Of a stretch of DNA of 64,000 nucleotides, positions 21,247-28,782 are shown in pieces. Position 1 is the first letter of the stretch, and the number at the start of each line of letters is the position of its first letter. The DNA is taken from NCBI RefSeq assembly GCF_900105395.1, contig NZ_LT629775.1:7157501-7221500 (forward strand). Reading direction: 5' to 3'. The notes beneath the pieces were generated by a model. The model worked only from the letters and a program-made list of their open reading frames with translations, searched no databases and was not told the origin of the DNA. The translations under genes were made by a program, and so were the position numbers. The stretch comes from Streptomyces sp. TLI_053. Its GTDB lineage: Bacteria > Actinomycetota > Actinomycetes > Streptomycetales > Streptomycetaceae.

Positions 21247-22251
21247 GTGAGGAAAGCCGTGCGCCGCACCGCCGGGTTGCTTGTCACCCTGCCCCTGTTG
21301 CTGGCGGTGGCCTGCAGCAGTTCCACCAAGCCCGCCAGCCAGGTCACGCCCAGCGCGTCGCCCAGCGCGGCGCCCACCGTGCCCGCCCCGGTGAACGAGG
21401 CCTCGCCGATGCCGACCCTGTCCGGCGGGGGCTTCGGGAGCAAGGCCACCATCACCATCCCCGAGGGCCAGCAGCCCAGCGGGCAGTTCGTGGTGAACAC
21501 CGTCAGCGAGGGCGACCGCTCCACCGTCAACAAGGGCGACTGGGTGACGGTCAACTACACCGCGAAGGACTGGACCACCGGCAAGGACCTGCCCAGTTCC
21601 TACGACTCCGGCGGCAAGCCGCAGCTCTACCAGGCGGGCAGCGGCCAGCTGGTGCCGGCCTTCGACCAGAGCGTGATCGGCAAGAAGGTCGGCAGCCGGC
21701 TGCTGGTCGTCGCACCGCCCGCCGCCGCGTTCGGGAGCCAGGGCAGCACCCAGCTCGGCGTCGCGGGGGGCGACACCGTGGTCTTCGTGCTGGACATCAT
21801 GGAGAGCCTGCCGCCGGACGCCACGCTGTCCGGCACCATGACGCCGCCGCCGGCCAACCTGCCGCAGGTCAAGGACAACGGCAAGGCCGCGGTGACCATC
21901 ACCGTGCCGGCCGGGCAGGAGCCGCCGACCGAGCTCCAGCAGGCCGTGCTGATCAAGGGCGAGGGCAAGCAGGTCAAGTCCGGGCAGACCCTGGTCGTGC
22001 AGTACACCGGGGTGCTGTGGGCCAACGGCCAGCAGTTCGACTCCTCCTGGAGCCACGGCGGGGCGCAGGCCCTGCAGATCGGCACCGGCAGCGTCATCGA
22101 GGGCTGGGACAAGGGGCTGGTCGGGCAGACCGTCGGCAGCCGGGTCGAACTCGTGGTGCCGCCGGCCCTCGGGTACAAGGACCAGGCGCAGGGCGCCGTG
22201 CCGCCGAACTCCACCCTGGTCTTCGTGATCGACATCCTGGAAGCGGTCTAG
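21247..22251 (+). CDS. FKBP-type prolyl isomerase lipoprotein, two FKBP domains
   Basis: The protein has 334 residues. The N-terminal signal ends in a LAVAC lipobox, so it is anchored outside the membrane. Two FKBP units follow: the first (from about residue 60, 'VNKGDWVTVNYTAKDWTTGKDLPSSYD', ending in 'VFVLDIME') is divergent, the second ('VKSGQTLVVQYTGVLWANGQQFDSSW', 'GSVIEGWDKGLVGQTVGSRVELVVPPALGYKDQ') is canonical. It catalyses proline cis-trans isomerisation in exported proteins. A second possible start is GTG 21259. It shares architecture with the next gene, suggesting duplication. Confidence 0.9.
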   Translation: MRKAVRRTAGLLVTLPLLLAVACSSSTKPASQVTPSASPSAAPTVPAPVNEASPMPTLSGGGFGSKATITIPEGQQPSGQFVVNTVSEGDRSTVNKGDWVTVNYTAKDWTTGKDLPSSYDSGGKPQLYQAGSGQLVPAFDQSVIGKKVGSRLLVVAPPAAAFGSQGSTQLGVAGGDTVVFVLDIMESLPPDATLSGTMTPPPANLPQVKDNGKAAVTITVPAGQEPPTELQQAVLIKGEGKQVKSGQTLVVQYTGVLWANGQQFDSSWSHGGAQALQIGTGSVIEGWDKGLVGQTVGSRVELVVPPALGYKDQAQGAVPPNSTLVFVIDILEAV

Positions 22252-22289
22252 CGTCCGTCAGGTTCGGGAGCCTCTCGGCGGACGCTTCC

Positions 22290-22337
22290 CGGACCTTCTG
22301 CCGGACGTTCCGCCGGACGTTCCGCCGGACCTTCTGC
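22290..22337. repeat. Four 12-bp tandem repeats in ABBA order
   Basis: Units CGGACCTTCTGC (22290-22301 and 22326-22337) flank two CGGACGTTCCGC units (22302-22325). They lie 39 bp after the FKBP lipoprotein stop, in a 335-bp gap without a gene. The rest of the gap holds a terminator at 22371-22400 and the promoter of the next gene. Confidence 0.75.
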
Positions 22338-22370
22338 CGGACCGCGCCGACGCGGGGAACACGGAGATCC

Positions 22371-22400
22371 TTCCCCCGGGCTGGTTCCGGCCCGGGGGGA
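22371..22400 (+). terminator. Terminator after the FKBP lipoprotein
   Basis: An 11-bp stem (22371-22381 with 22390-22400, one G-U pair) has an 8-nt loop within the gap between the two FKBP genes. Confidence 0.55.
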
Positions 22401-22586
22401 TTCCGTACGCTTGGGCGGGCGCTCGCACACGGAAGCGCCCGCCCTCATCCTGACCTGTCATACTGCCCTCGCACTGTGGTAGGCGCCGCCGGCGTCCGGG
22501 GTCCGGGCGGGCAGTGCGACAGCACCCCGGCGCCACCACGCCGGCCGTAGACCTCGAATACCTCGTGGCGAGATGGATGGGGAGTC

Positions 22587-23900
22587 ATGTCTGAGAAAGA
22601 GTCGAGCCCGGGCGGGTCCGGCACCGCGCACGGTAACTCCGTCGGAGACCCGGCCGACTCGCGGCCCGGCGGCCCGCTCCCGGGCGACGGCGAGTCGATC
22701 ATCGTCCCCCCGGCGATCCTGCGGCAGCAGGCCGGCTGGGGCGGCACCGACGAGGCGCCGCGGACGGCAGGGACGAAGACCGACGACGTCCCGCAGATCT
22801 TCGCGTCCACCGTCCGCCGCCAGGACGGCTCCGAGGCCGGGTACGACGAGAACCCCGGCAACGTCGGCCGGCTCGGTGTGATCCTCGGCACCGTCCTGGG
22901 CGTCCTGCTCATCGGCAGCGCCGTCACCCTGTACCTGGTGAACAAGGACGGCTCCTCCGACGACAGCGCCGCCGCCAAGCCGGACACCGCCAAGTCCGCC
23001 CCGGCCACGCCGAGCGCCGAGCCCGTCCCGCCGATCAAGGACAGCGCCAAGGTGCTGCCGACCGTCACCGGCGAGTTCGGCAAGAAGGCCACCATCGAGG
23101 TGCCGCCCGCCGACCAGGCCGACGGCAGCTTCGTGGTGAAGGTCCTCTCCGAGGGCAGCGGCCCCAAGGTCGAGAAGAACTCCTGGACCTCGGTCGACTA
23201 CACCGGCAAGGACTGGAACACCGGCAAGGACATCCCGTCCTCGTACGACGACAAGGGCAAGCCGCAGATCTTCCAGGCCGGCACCGACGCCCTCATCCCG
23301 GCGCTCGACCAGGCCGTCGTCGGCAAGAAGGCCGGCTCCCGGCTGCTCGTCGTCGCCCCGCCGGCCGCCGCCTTCGGCGCCCAGGGCAACCCCAGCATGT
23401 CGATCGGGGCGAAGGACAACCTGGTCTTCGTCATCGACATCCGCAACAGCAACGCCCCCGACGCCGTGGTCAGCGGCACCGTGACCCCGCCGCCCGCGGA
23501 CTTCCCGCAGGTCAAGGACAACGGCAAGAAGCCCGCCGACATCACCCCGGTGCCCGGCGCCGCCGACCCGACCGAGCTCAAGAGCCACGTCCTGATCAAG
23601 GGCGAGGGCCGCAAGGTCGAGAAGGGCGAGAAGATCCTCGTCCAGTACACCGGCGCGCTGTTCAAGGACGGCAAGGTCTTCGACTCCTCGCTCAGCAAGG
23701 GCCAGGCGTTCTCCTTCCCGCTCGGCGGCGGCCAGGTCATCGCCGGCTGGGACCAGGGCCTGGAGGGCCAGACCATCGGCAGCCGGGTCGAGCTGGTCAT
23801 CCCGGCCTCCCTCGGCTACAAGGACCAGGCCCAGGGCGACATCCCGGCCAACTCCACGCTGGTCTTCGTCGTCGACATCCTCGACGCCGGTCAGGGCTGA
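22587..23900 (+). CDS. Membrane-anchored FKBP-type prolyl isomerase, two FKBP domains
   Basis: The protein has 437 residues. An unfolded cytoplasmic region of about 90 residues is followed by one transmembrane helix (LGVILGTVLGVLLIGSAVTL, about residues 93-114), then an acidic linker and two FKBP domains outside the membrane. The first is divergent ('KVEKNSWTSVDYTGKDWNTGKDIPSS'); the second is canonical ('KGEKILVQYTGALFKDGKVFDSS', 'VIAGWDQGLEGQTIGSRVELVIPASLGY'). The domain pattern matches the preceding lipoprotein, with a different membrane anchor. ATG 22587 follows GGGGAGTC. Confidence 0.9.
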   Translation: MSEKESSPGGSGTAHGNSVGDPADSRPGGPLPGDGESIIVPPAILRQQAGWGGTDEAPRTAGTKTDDVPQIFASTVRRQDGSEAGYDENPGNVGRLGVILGTVLGVLLIGSAVTLYLVNKDGSSDDSAAAKPDTAKSAPATPSAEPVPPIKDSAKVLPTVTGEFGKKATIEVPPADQADGSFVVKVLSEGSGPKVEKNSWTSVDYTGKDWNTGKDIPSSYDDKGKPQIFQAGTDALIPALDQAVVGKKAGSRLLVVAPPAAAFGAQGNPSMSIGAKDNLVFVIDIRNSNAPDAVVSGTVTPPPADFPQVKDNGKKPADITPVPGAADPTELKSHVLIKGEGRKVEKGEKILVQYTGALFKDGKVFDSSLSKGQAFSFPLGGGQVIAGWDQGLEGQTIGSRVELVIPASLGYKDQAQGDIPANSTLVFVVDILDAGQG

Positions 23901-24058
23901 TCCACTTTCGGGTGACAATGGTGTGCGTGTGACCTCCGGGTCCGGCCGCGTGGCCGGACCCGGACGGCGGCGGGCGCCCGTACCGTGGTCCGGGAACGGA
24001 CCGGGTGCGGGCGCCCGCCGCTTGGTCATGGACCGAACCAACCGTGAGAAGAGGCACA

Positions 24059-24424
24059 GTGAGCAAGCCTGAGATCGACTTCCCGGTCGGCGACGCGCCG
24101 ACCGAGCTCCAGATCCGCGACATCACCGTCGGCACCGGCGAGGAGGCCAAGCCGGGCCAGACCGTCGAGGTCCACTACGTCGGCGTGACCTTCGCGACCG
24201 GCGAGGAGTTCGACGCCAGCTGGAACCGCGGCTCGACCTTCAAGTTCCCGCTCGGTGGCGGCCGCGTCATCAAGGGCTGGGACCAGGGCGTCGCCGGCAT
24301 GAAGGTCGGCGGCCGCCGCGAGCTGGTCATCCCGCCGCACCTGGCCTACGGCAACCAGTCGCCGAGCCCGCTCATCCCGGCCGGCTCGACCCTGATCTTC
24401 GTGGTCGACCTGATCGGCGTCTGA
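24059..24424 (+). CDS. Cytosolic FKBP-type peptidyl-prolyl isomerase
   Basis: The protein has 121 residues and is a single FKBP domain with no signal peptide: 'PGQTVEVHYVGVTFATGEEFDASW', 'GGGRVIKGWDQGVAGMKVGGRRELVIPPHLAYG', 'IPAGSTLIFVVDLIGV'. The active-site aromatic and hydrophobic residues are present. It should speed proline isomerisation in the cytoplasm. GTG 24059 has GAGAAGAGG upstream. It is the third FKBP gene in a row between pafA and pafB, and ends at a strong terminator. Confidence 0.94.
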   Translation: MSKPEIDFPVGDAPTELQIRDITVGTGEEAKPGQTVEVHYVGVTFATGEEFDASWNRGSTFKFPLGGGRVIKGWDQGVAGMKVGGRRELVIPPHLAYGNQSPSPLIPAGSTLIFVVDLIGV

Positions 24425-24452
24425 GCACACCCCGCAGAAGCGCGGACCACCA

Positions 24453-24482
24453 GGGCCGCACCCCGTCCGCGGGGTGCGGCCC
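24453..24482 (+). terminator. Terminator after the cytosolic FKBP gene
   Basis: A 13-bp perfect stem (24453-24465 with 24470-24482) has a TCCG loop, 28 bp after the stop. Confidence 0.75.
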
Positions 24483-24504
24483 CACGCGTTCCCGGACTCG
24501 GCTT

Positions 24505-24532
24505 TTGCACCGCGTACCGCTACCGGTACGGT
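24505..24532 (+). promoter_or_regulatory. Putative pafBC promoter with overlapping inverted repeat
   Basis: TTGCAC (24505-24510) and TACGGT (24527-24532) are spaced by 16 nt. The spacer and -10 carry CGTACC (24513-24518) and GGTACG (24525-24530), an inverted repeat that could be an operator. Confidence 0.5.
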
Positions 24533-24603
24533 CGGTCCCGCCGGGTCCACGACGCCCGGCGGGCACACCCCGCGCGCGGCGCGGCACACCGGAAGGGTCA
24601 GCG

Positions 24604-25617
24604 ATGGCGATCGCCAAGGCAGAGCGGCTGATGAATCTCGCCCTGTGCCTGATGAACACCAGACGTCCGCTCTCCAAGAAGGAGCTGCGGGAATCCATCG
24701 AGGCCTACCGCGAAGCCTGGCAGCACAGCAGCGAGGAAGCCTTCAACCGGATGTTCGAGCGGGACAAGGACGACCTGCGCGAACTCGGACTGGTCATCGA
24801 CGTCGACGAGAACGCCCTCGACGGCGAACTCGGCTACCTCGCCCGCGCCGACCGCAACCGCCTGCCGGAGATCGCCCTCGACGCCGAGGAAGCCGCCGCG
24901 CTCACCCTGGCCGCCCGCGTCTGGCAGCAGGCCAAGATGTCCGGCGCCGCCAGCGGCGCCCTCCAGAAGCTGCGCGCCGCCGGCGTCCCGTTCACCGAGA
25001 CCGAGGGCCGACCCGCCCTCGAACCGCGCATCCCCGCCCGCGAAGCCGCGTTCGAACCGCTGCTCACCGCCGCCCGCGACCGCCGCCCGGTCACCTTCGA
25101 CTACCGCAAGGCCGGTGCCGCCGCCGCCCAGCAGCGCAGCGTCGAGCCCTGGGCCCTGGAATGCTGGCGCGGCCACTGGTACCTGGCCGGCTGGGACCGC
25201 GACCGCGAGGACGCCCGGGTGTTCCGGCTCGGCCGGATCACCGGCAAGGTCCGCGCCCGGTCCGGCGCCTTCCTCGGCACCGTGCCCGAGCACGTCGACG
25301 TCCGCGCCACCGTCGCCAAGTTCGCCGGCGAGGGCGCCACCGCCACCGCCGTCGTCCGGGTCCGCCGCGGCGCCGGCTTCCCGCTGCGCACCAAGGCGCT
25401 CGGCACCCGCCGGATCGACGACACCTGGGACGAGCTCGACATCCCCTTCGGCAACGGGCTCGGCGCCGACCTCGCCGAGTTCGGGCCCGACGTGCTCGTC
25501 GTCGGCCCCGAGGAACTGCGGGCGGACGTCGTCGACCGGCTGCGCGCGGTGGCCGGCGCGGGGGCGGCCGGCACCGCCGGAGTGGACAGCACCGAGACCG
25601 AGGACGTGCGGGCATGA
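24604..25617 (+). CDS. pafB: WYL-domain transcription regulator PafB
   Basis: The protein has 337 residues. An N-terminal winged helix-turn-helix (MAIAKAERLMNLALCLMNTRRPLSKKELRE, continuing to about residue 75) is followed by a WYL domain (region 'RSVEPWALECWRGHWYLAGWDRDRED') and a C-terminal WCX extension. With PafC it forms the PafBC activator of the LexA-independent DNA-damage response known from mycobacteria; it is not needed for pupylation. ATG 24604 follows GGAAGGG. The stop overlaps the pafC start by 4 bp (ATGA), so the two subunits are coupled. Confidence 0.93.
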   Translation: MAIAKAERLMNLALCLMNTRRPLSKKELRESIEAYREAWQHSSEEAFNRMFERDKDDLRELGLVIDVDENALDGELGYLARADRNRLPEIALDAEEAAALTLAARVWQQAKMSGAASGALQKLRAAGVPFTETEGRPALEPRIPAREAAFEPLLTAARDRRPVTFDYRKAGAAAAQQRSVEPWALECWRGHWYLAGWDRDREDARVFRLGRITGKVRARSGAFLGTVPEHVDVRATVAKFAGEGATATAVVRVRRGAGFPLRTKALGTRRIDDTWDELDIPFGNGLGADLAEFGPDVLVVGPEELRADVVDRLRAVAGAGAAGTAGVDSTETEDVRA

Positions 25618-26570
25618 GCAACGCGATCGACCAGACCCGGCGGATGCTCTCGCTGGTCACCTACCTGCGCGAGCGCCCCGGCGCCGAGGTGGCCGAGGTC
25701 GCCCGCGCCTTCGGCATCAGCGAGCGCGAACTCATCGCCGACCTCAACGTGCTCCCGATGTGCGGCACCAGCTTCCGCGGCGGCGACCTGCTCGACATCG
25801 ACACCGACGGCGAGCGGATCTGGTGGCACAACGTCGACGACGTCGCGCAGCCGCTGCGCCTCGCCGCCGACGAGGCGACCGCCCTGCTGGTCGCCGCCCG
25901 CGCCGTCGCCGGTCTGCCCGGCCTGCGGGCCGGCGACCGCGAGGCCCTCACCCGGGCCGTCGCCAAGATCGAGAACGCGGCGGGGGAGAGCGCCGAGGGC
26001 AGCGCCCGGGTCGGCGTCACCTTCGAGGCCGAGAGCCACGTCTTCGCCGACATCGACCGCGCCCTCAGCGAGGGCCGCCGGCTCTGGCTGCGCTACTACT
26101 CGCACGGGCGCGGCGGCATGACCGAGCGCGAGGTCGACCCGATCCGGCTGCTCACCGAGGGCCACACCTACCTCGAGGCCTGGTGCCGGACCTCCGAGGA
26201 CCACCGGATGTTCCGGCTCGACCGGGTCGCCGAGATCAAGGTCCTCGACGTCCCCGCCGACCCGCCCAAGCGCGAGCCGCGCGACCTCTCCGGCGGACTG
26301 GTCAACCCCTCCGCCGACGACCCCGAGGTCGTCGTCGAGGTCTCCTCCGGCGGGCGCTGGGTCGCCGAGTACTACACCCACGACCACGCCGAGGAACTGC
26401 CCGACGGCGGACTGCGGATCACCCTGCGCAGCGCCGACCCCTCGCAGCTGCGGCCGCTGGCCCTGCGGCTGGGCCGGGACGGGCGGATCGTCTCCCCGCC
26501 CGCGCTCGTCGAGCAGGCCCGGGCCGCGGCACTGGAGGCGCTCGCCCACTACGGTGACGGGCTGGTCTGA
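25614..26570 (+). CDS. pafC: WYL-domain transcription regulator PafC
   Basis: The protein has 318 residues and is a PafB paralogue: winged helix-turn-helix ('MLSLVTYLRERPGAEVAEVARAFGISERELI', described by its ends M8 to I40), WYL domain ('RRLWLRYYSHGRGG', 'VDPIRLLTEGHTYLEAWCRTSED') and WCX domain. It acts as heterodimer with PafB to activate RecA and other repair genes in mycobacteria; the same role is inferred here. The start is fixed by the ATGA overlap with pafB. A zinc-ribbon gene begins 3 bp after its stop and probably belongs to the same transcript. Confidence 0.93.
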   Translation: MSNAIDQTRRMLSLVTYLRERPGAEVAEVARAFGISERELIADLNVLPMCGTSFRGGDLLDIDTDGERIWWHNVDDVAQPLRLAADEATALLVAARAVAGLPGLRAGDREALTRAVAKIENAAGESAEGSARVGVTFEAESHVFADIDRALSEGRRLWLRYYSHGRGGMTEREVDPIRLLTEGHTYLEAWCRTSEDHRMFRLDRVAEIKVLDVPADPPKREPRDLSGGLVNPSADDPEVVVEVSSGGRWVAEYYTHDHAEELPDGGLRITLRSADPSQLRPLALRLGRDGRIVSPPALVEQARAAALEALAHYGDGLV

Positions 26571-26573
26571 GCC

Positions 26574-26804
26574 GTGGAGCCCGGTACCAGATTCAAGGTG
26601 TACTGCTCCGAGTGCCGGGAGAAGGTCGAGGTGCCGGCCGAGGGGTTCCGGCTGACCTTCGGCCGCACGGCGGACCGGACGCACTACAGCTTCTCCTGCC
26701 CGCTGTGCGGGGCGGCGGTGCGCAAGCCGGCCGGGGAGAAGATCGTCGCGGCGCTGACCGAGGCCGGGGTGCGGACCATGCGGCTGGTGCCGGCCGAGCA
26801 GTGA
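26574..26804 (+). CDS. Small zinc-ribbon protein
   Basis: The protein has 76 residues. Two CxxC pairs (YCSECREK and SCPLCGAAV) about 35 residues apart make a zinc ribbon. No catalytic domain is present. The GTG start lies 3 bp after the pafC stop, so it is very likely co-transcribed with pafBC. Function is unknown; a role in nucleic-acid or protein binding linked to the PafBC response is only inference. Confidence 0.7.
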   Translation: MEPGTRFKVYCSECREKVEVPAEGFRLTFGRTADRTHYSFSCPLCGAAVRKPAGEKIVAALTEAGVRTMRLVPAEQ

Positions 26805-26930
26805 GCCGGGGCGGGGGCCGTGCAGCAGCGCACATCGCCGGCCCCGGCCCCCGGCCCGGCGGCGGGTCCGCGGTGCGGGGCACCCGGCGGCGCGGTCCGG
26901 GCGGCGCGTTCCCGGGCGCGGGCGGGCCGA

Positions 26931-26942
26931 TAGGGTGGGGCC
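26931..26942 (+). promoter_or_regulatory. Leaderless promoter of the small membrane protein
   Basis: TAGGGT (26931-26936) lies 6 nt before ATG 26943, with no ribosome site between, as in leaderless actinobacterial genes. Confidence 0.5.
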
Positions 26943-27122
26943 ATGTCCTGGATGCCCGTCGCCGCAGTCCTCCTCGTCACCGCCGGCCTGCTGGTGCTCG
27001 GTGTCCTCGCGGTCCGGCTCTGGCTGGACGTGCGGGCGCTGGCCGAGGGAGTGGACACGGCCTCCCGGGCGCTGGCCGAGGCGGCCGAGGACCTCGCGGC
27101 CTCGGCGGCGGCCCGCCCCTGA
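26943..27122 (+). CDS. Small single-pass membrane protein (59 aa)
   Basis: This short open frame encodes MSWMPVAAVLLVTAGLLVLG followed by a basic/acidic amphipathic tail ending in AASAAARP. One transmembrane helix (residues 4-24) precedes a helical, probably coiled, tail (ALAEGVDTASRALAEAAED). A TAGGGT -10 lies 6 nt before the ATG, supporting real leaderless expression. It sits between the pafBC group and tatA. Similar small proteins may be missed in annotation because of size. No family is recognised; the TatA-like shape (one helix plus amphipathic region) is notable but the TatA FGxKKLP hinge is absent. Confidence 0.55.
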   Translation: MSWMPVAAVLLVTAGLLVLGVLAVRLWLDVRALAEGVDTASRALAEAAEDLAASAAARP

Positions 27123-27321
27123 GCCCGGGGAGTCCGGTCCGGCGGACGCGGGGGGCTGCTGCTCGGCGGTAGGGGCGCGTTACGCTCTCAGATGGCTCCT
27201 GAAGACGGACGGGGGGCCGCTGTCCTGTTCGGGCGGCCGTCGTCACGGTGTCATCCGCAGCGGTTACCATCCCCGCAGCGAGCGGCCCGGTCGGTGCCGC
27301 CGAGACTGAAGGTGGTCGAGC

Positions 27322-27642
27322 ATGCGGGTCTCGTTCACCGCGATCCTGGTGGTCGCGGTCATTGCCATTGTGCTCTTCGGCGCCAAGCGGCTGCCGGACC
27401 TGGCACGCTCGCTCGGCCAGTCGGCCCGGATCCTCAAGAGCGAGGCCAAGGCGATGCGCACCGACGGCTCCGCCGACACCCCGGCCGCGCCCGCCCCGGC
27501 GGCGGCCGAGGGTGTCGCCGCGAAGACCATCCAGTCCGCCCCGGGCGCGTCCGCAGGCGCCCGCCCGGTGAGCGAGCCGTCCGCCGGGCAGTCCGCCGGC
27601 CAGTCCGCGAGTCACTCCGCCCCGGAGGGCGGGACGCGCTGA
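27322..27642 (+). CDS. tatA: Twin-arginine translocase subunit TatA
   Basis: The protein has 106 residues. One N-terminal transmembrane helix (FTAILVVAVIAIVLFGA) is followed by the TatA/B hinge FGAKRLPDLARSLG and an amphipathic helix, then a disordered Ser/Ala-rich tail. TatA oligomers form the passage for folded proteins with twin-arginine signals. ATG 27322 has GAAGGTGG upstream. TACGCT at 27181-27186 is a possible -10. tatC follows after 70 bp in the same direction. Confidence 0.95.
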   Translation: MRVSFTAILVVAVIAIVLFGAKRLPDLARSLGQSARILKSEAKAMRTDGSADTPAAPAPAAAEGVAAKTIQSAPGASAGARPVSEPSAGQSAGQSASHSAPEGGTR

Positions 27643-27712
27643 ACGCGCGCCGCACGCCACCACTGGAGGCCCGCCGACCGGCGGGCCCCGACGCACGAGT
27701 TGAGGACCGGGG

Positions 27713-28654
27713 TTGAGCAAGCTCACAAAGGCGCCGAAGACGGCCAAGGATCCCGAGGGGCGGATGGCCCTCGCCGACCACCTGCGGGAACTGCGCAACC
27801 GCGTGGTCAAATCGGTCCTGGCGATCGTGCTGTTCACGATCATCGCGCTGATCTTCCACAAGCAGATCGAGACGTTCCTGCTCAAGCCGCTGCCGCAGTG
27901 CAACCCGGACACGATCGCGTCCACCAAGGGCCGCTGCGCCCAGGTCTCGACCATCGGTCTGACCGCGGGCTTCAACTGGATGCTCAAGGTCGCGCTGACC
28001 GCGGCCGTGGTCGCGACCGTGCCGGTCTGGCTGTACCAGCTGTGGGCCTTCGTGGCGCCCGGTCTGCACAAGCACGAGCGCAAGTACACCGTCATCTTCC
28101 TGGCCTGCGGCGCGCCGCTGTTCCTGGCCGGTGTGGCGCTGGCGATCATGCTGCTGCCGCTGACCGTCGAGGTCCTGATCTCGTTCACCCCGAACGAGAC
28201 CACGCCGATCCTGCCGCCCGCGGACTACTTCGACATCGCCACCCGCCTGGTGCTGGTGTTCGGTCTGGCCTTCGAGTTCCCGCTGCTGCTGGTCATGCTG
28301 AACCTGGTCGGCGTCGTCACCGGGAAGCGGCTGCTCGGCTGGTGGCGCGGCATGGTGATGGGCATCACCGTGTTCGCGGCCTTCGCGACGCCGAGTGCCG
28401 ACCCGCTGAGCATGCTGGCGCTGGCGGCGCCGATCTGGGGCCTGTACTTCGTCGCGGTCGGTGTGGCGATGCTGAACGACCGCCGTCGGGCCCGGCGCAA
28501 CCCGGACCTCGCGCTGGACGACGAGGAGGCCTCGCACGTGGACCTCTCGGTGGCACCGGTCGCCGGGGCCGAGGCGATCGAGGCCTCCGCCACGCCGAGC
28601 GCCTCCGGTCATGTGCCGGCCGCGCGGCAGGAGCAGATGGACGACATCACCTGA
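27713..28654 (+). CDS. tatC: Twin-arginine translocase subunit TatC
   Basis: The protein has 313 residues and six transmembrane helices. The N-terminal family motif is ALADHLRELRNRVVKSV, with the Glu that recognises the RR signal; 'WLYQLWAFVAPGLHKHERKY' and 'FGLAFEFPLLLVMLNLVGVV' are further TatC signatures. The C-terminal 60 residues are a polar tail. It starts at TTG 27713 with GAGGACCGGGG upstream. It ends at a strong terminator. In many actinobacteria the helicase gene helY follows tatC directly; here 34.8 kb lie between. Confidence 0.96.
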   Translation: MSKLTKAPKTAKDPEGRMALADHLRELRNRVVKSVLAIVLFTIIALIFHKQIETFLLKPLPQCNPDTIASTKGRCAQVSTIGLTAGFNWMLKVALTAAVVATVPVWLYQLWAFVAPGLHKHERKYTVIFLACGAPLFLAGVALAIMLLPLTVEVLISFTPNETTPILPPADYFDIATRLVLVFGLAFEFPLLLVMLNLVGVVTGKRLLGWWRGMVMGITVFAAFATPSADPLSMLALAAPIWGLYFVAVGVAMLNDRRRARRNPDLALDDEEASHVDLSVAPVAGAEAIEASATPSASGHVPAARQEQMDDIT

Positions 28655-28676
28655 TCCGTCGCGGGTGATCCCGCCG

Positions 28677-28715
28677 AGCCCCGGCCCACCGTTCCGCGGT
28701 GGGCCGGGGCTTTTT
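28677..28715 (+). terminator. Rho-independent terminator of tatAC
   Basis: A 15-bp perfect stem (28677-28691 with 28697-28711), a TTCCG loop and a T5 tract (28711-28715) form a classic intrinsic terminator at the left edge of the accessory island. Confidence 0.85.
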
Positions 28716-28747
28716 GGTGCGACTCGCCCGATCTTGCCCGGACAGTC

Positions 28748-28782
28748 TTGGCAGGTTCGATGGCATGTGACATATTACTGGC
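28748..28782 (+). promoter_or_regulatory. Promoter of the D-hydroxyproline dehydrogenase gene with island operator
   Basis: TTGGCA (28748-28753), a 17-nt spacer and CATATT (28771-28776) form a promoter whose start point falls on the GTG at 28783. The operator TGTGACATATTACT (28766-28779) covers the -10, so binding would repress. Confidence 0.65.

Noticed and set aside
26943..27122. Second TatA/TatE paralogue
   Set aside because: The size and topology are similar, but the FG hinge and Lys/Arg-Leu-Pro motif of TatA are missing, so it is called only a small membrane protein.
28716..28782. tRNA or attachment site at the left island border
   Set aside because: Only a terminator and a promoter are present; no cloverleaf or matching direct repeat was found at the right side.
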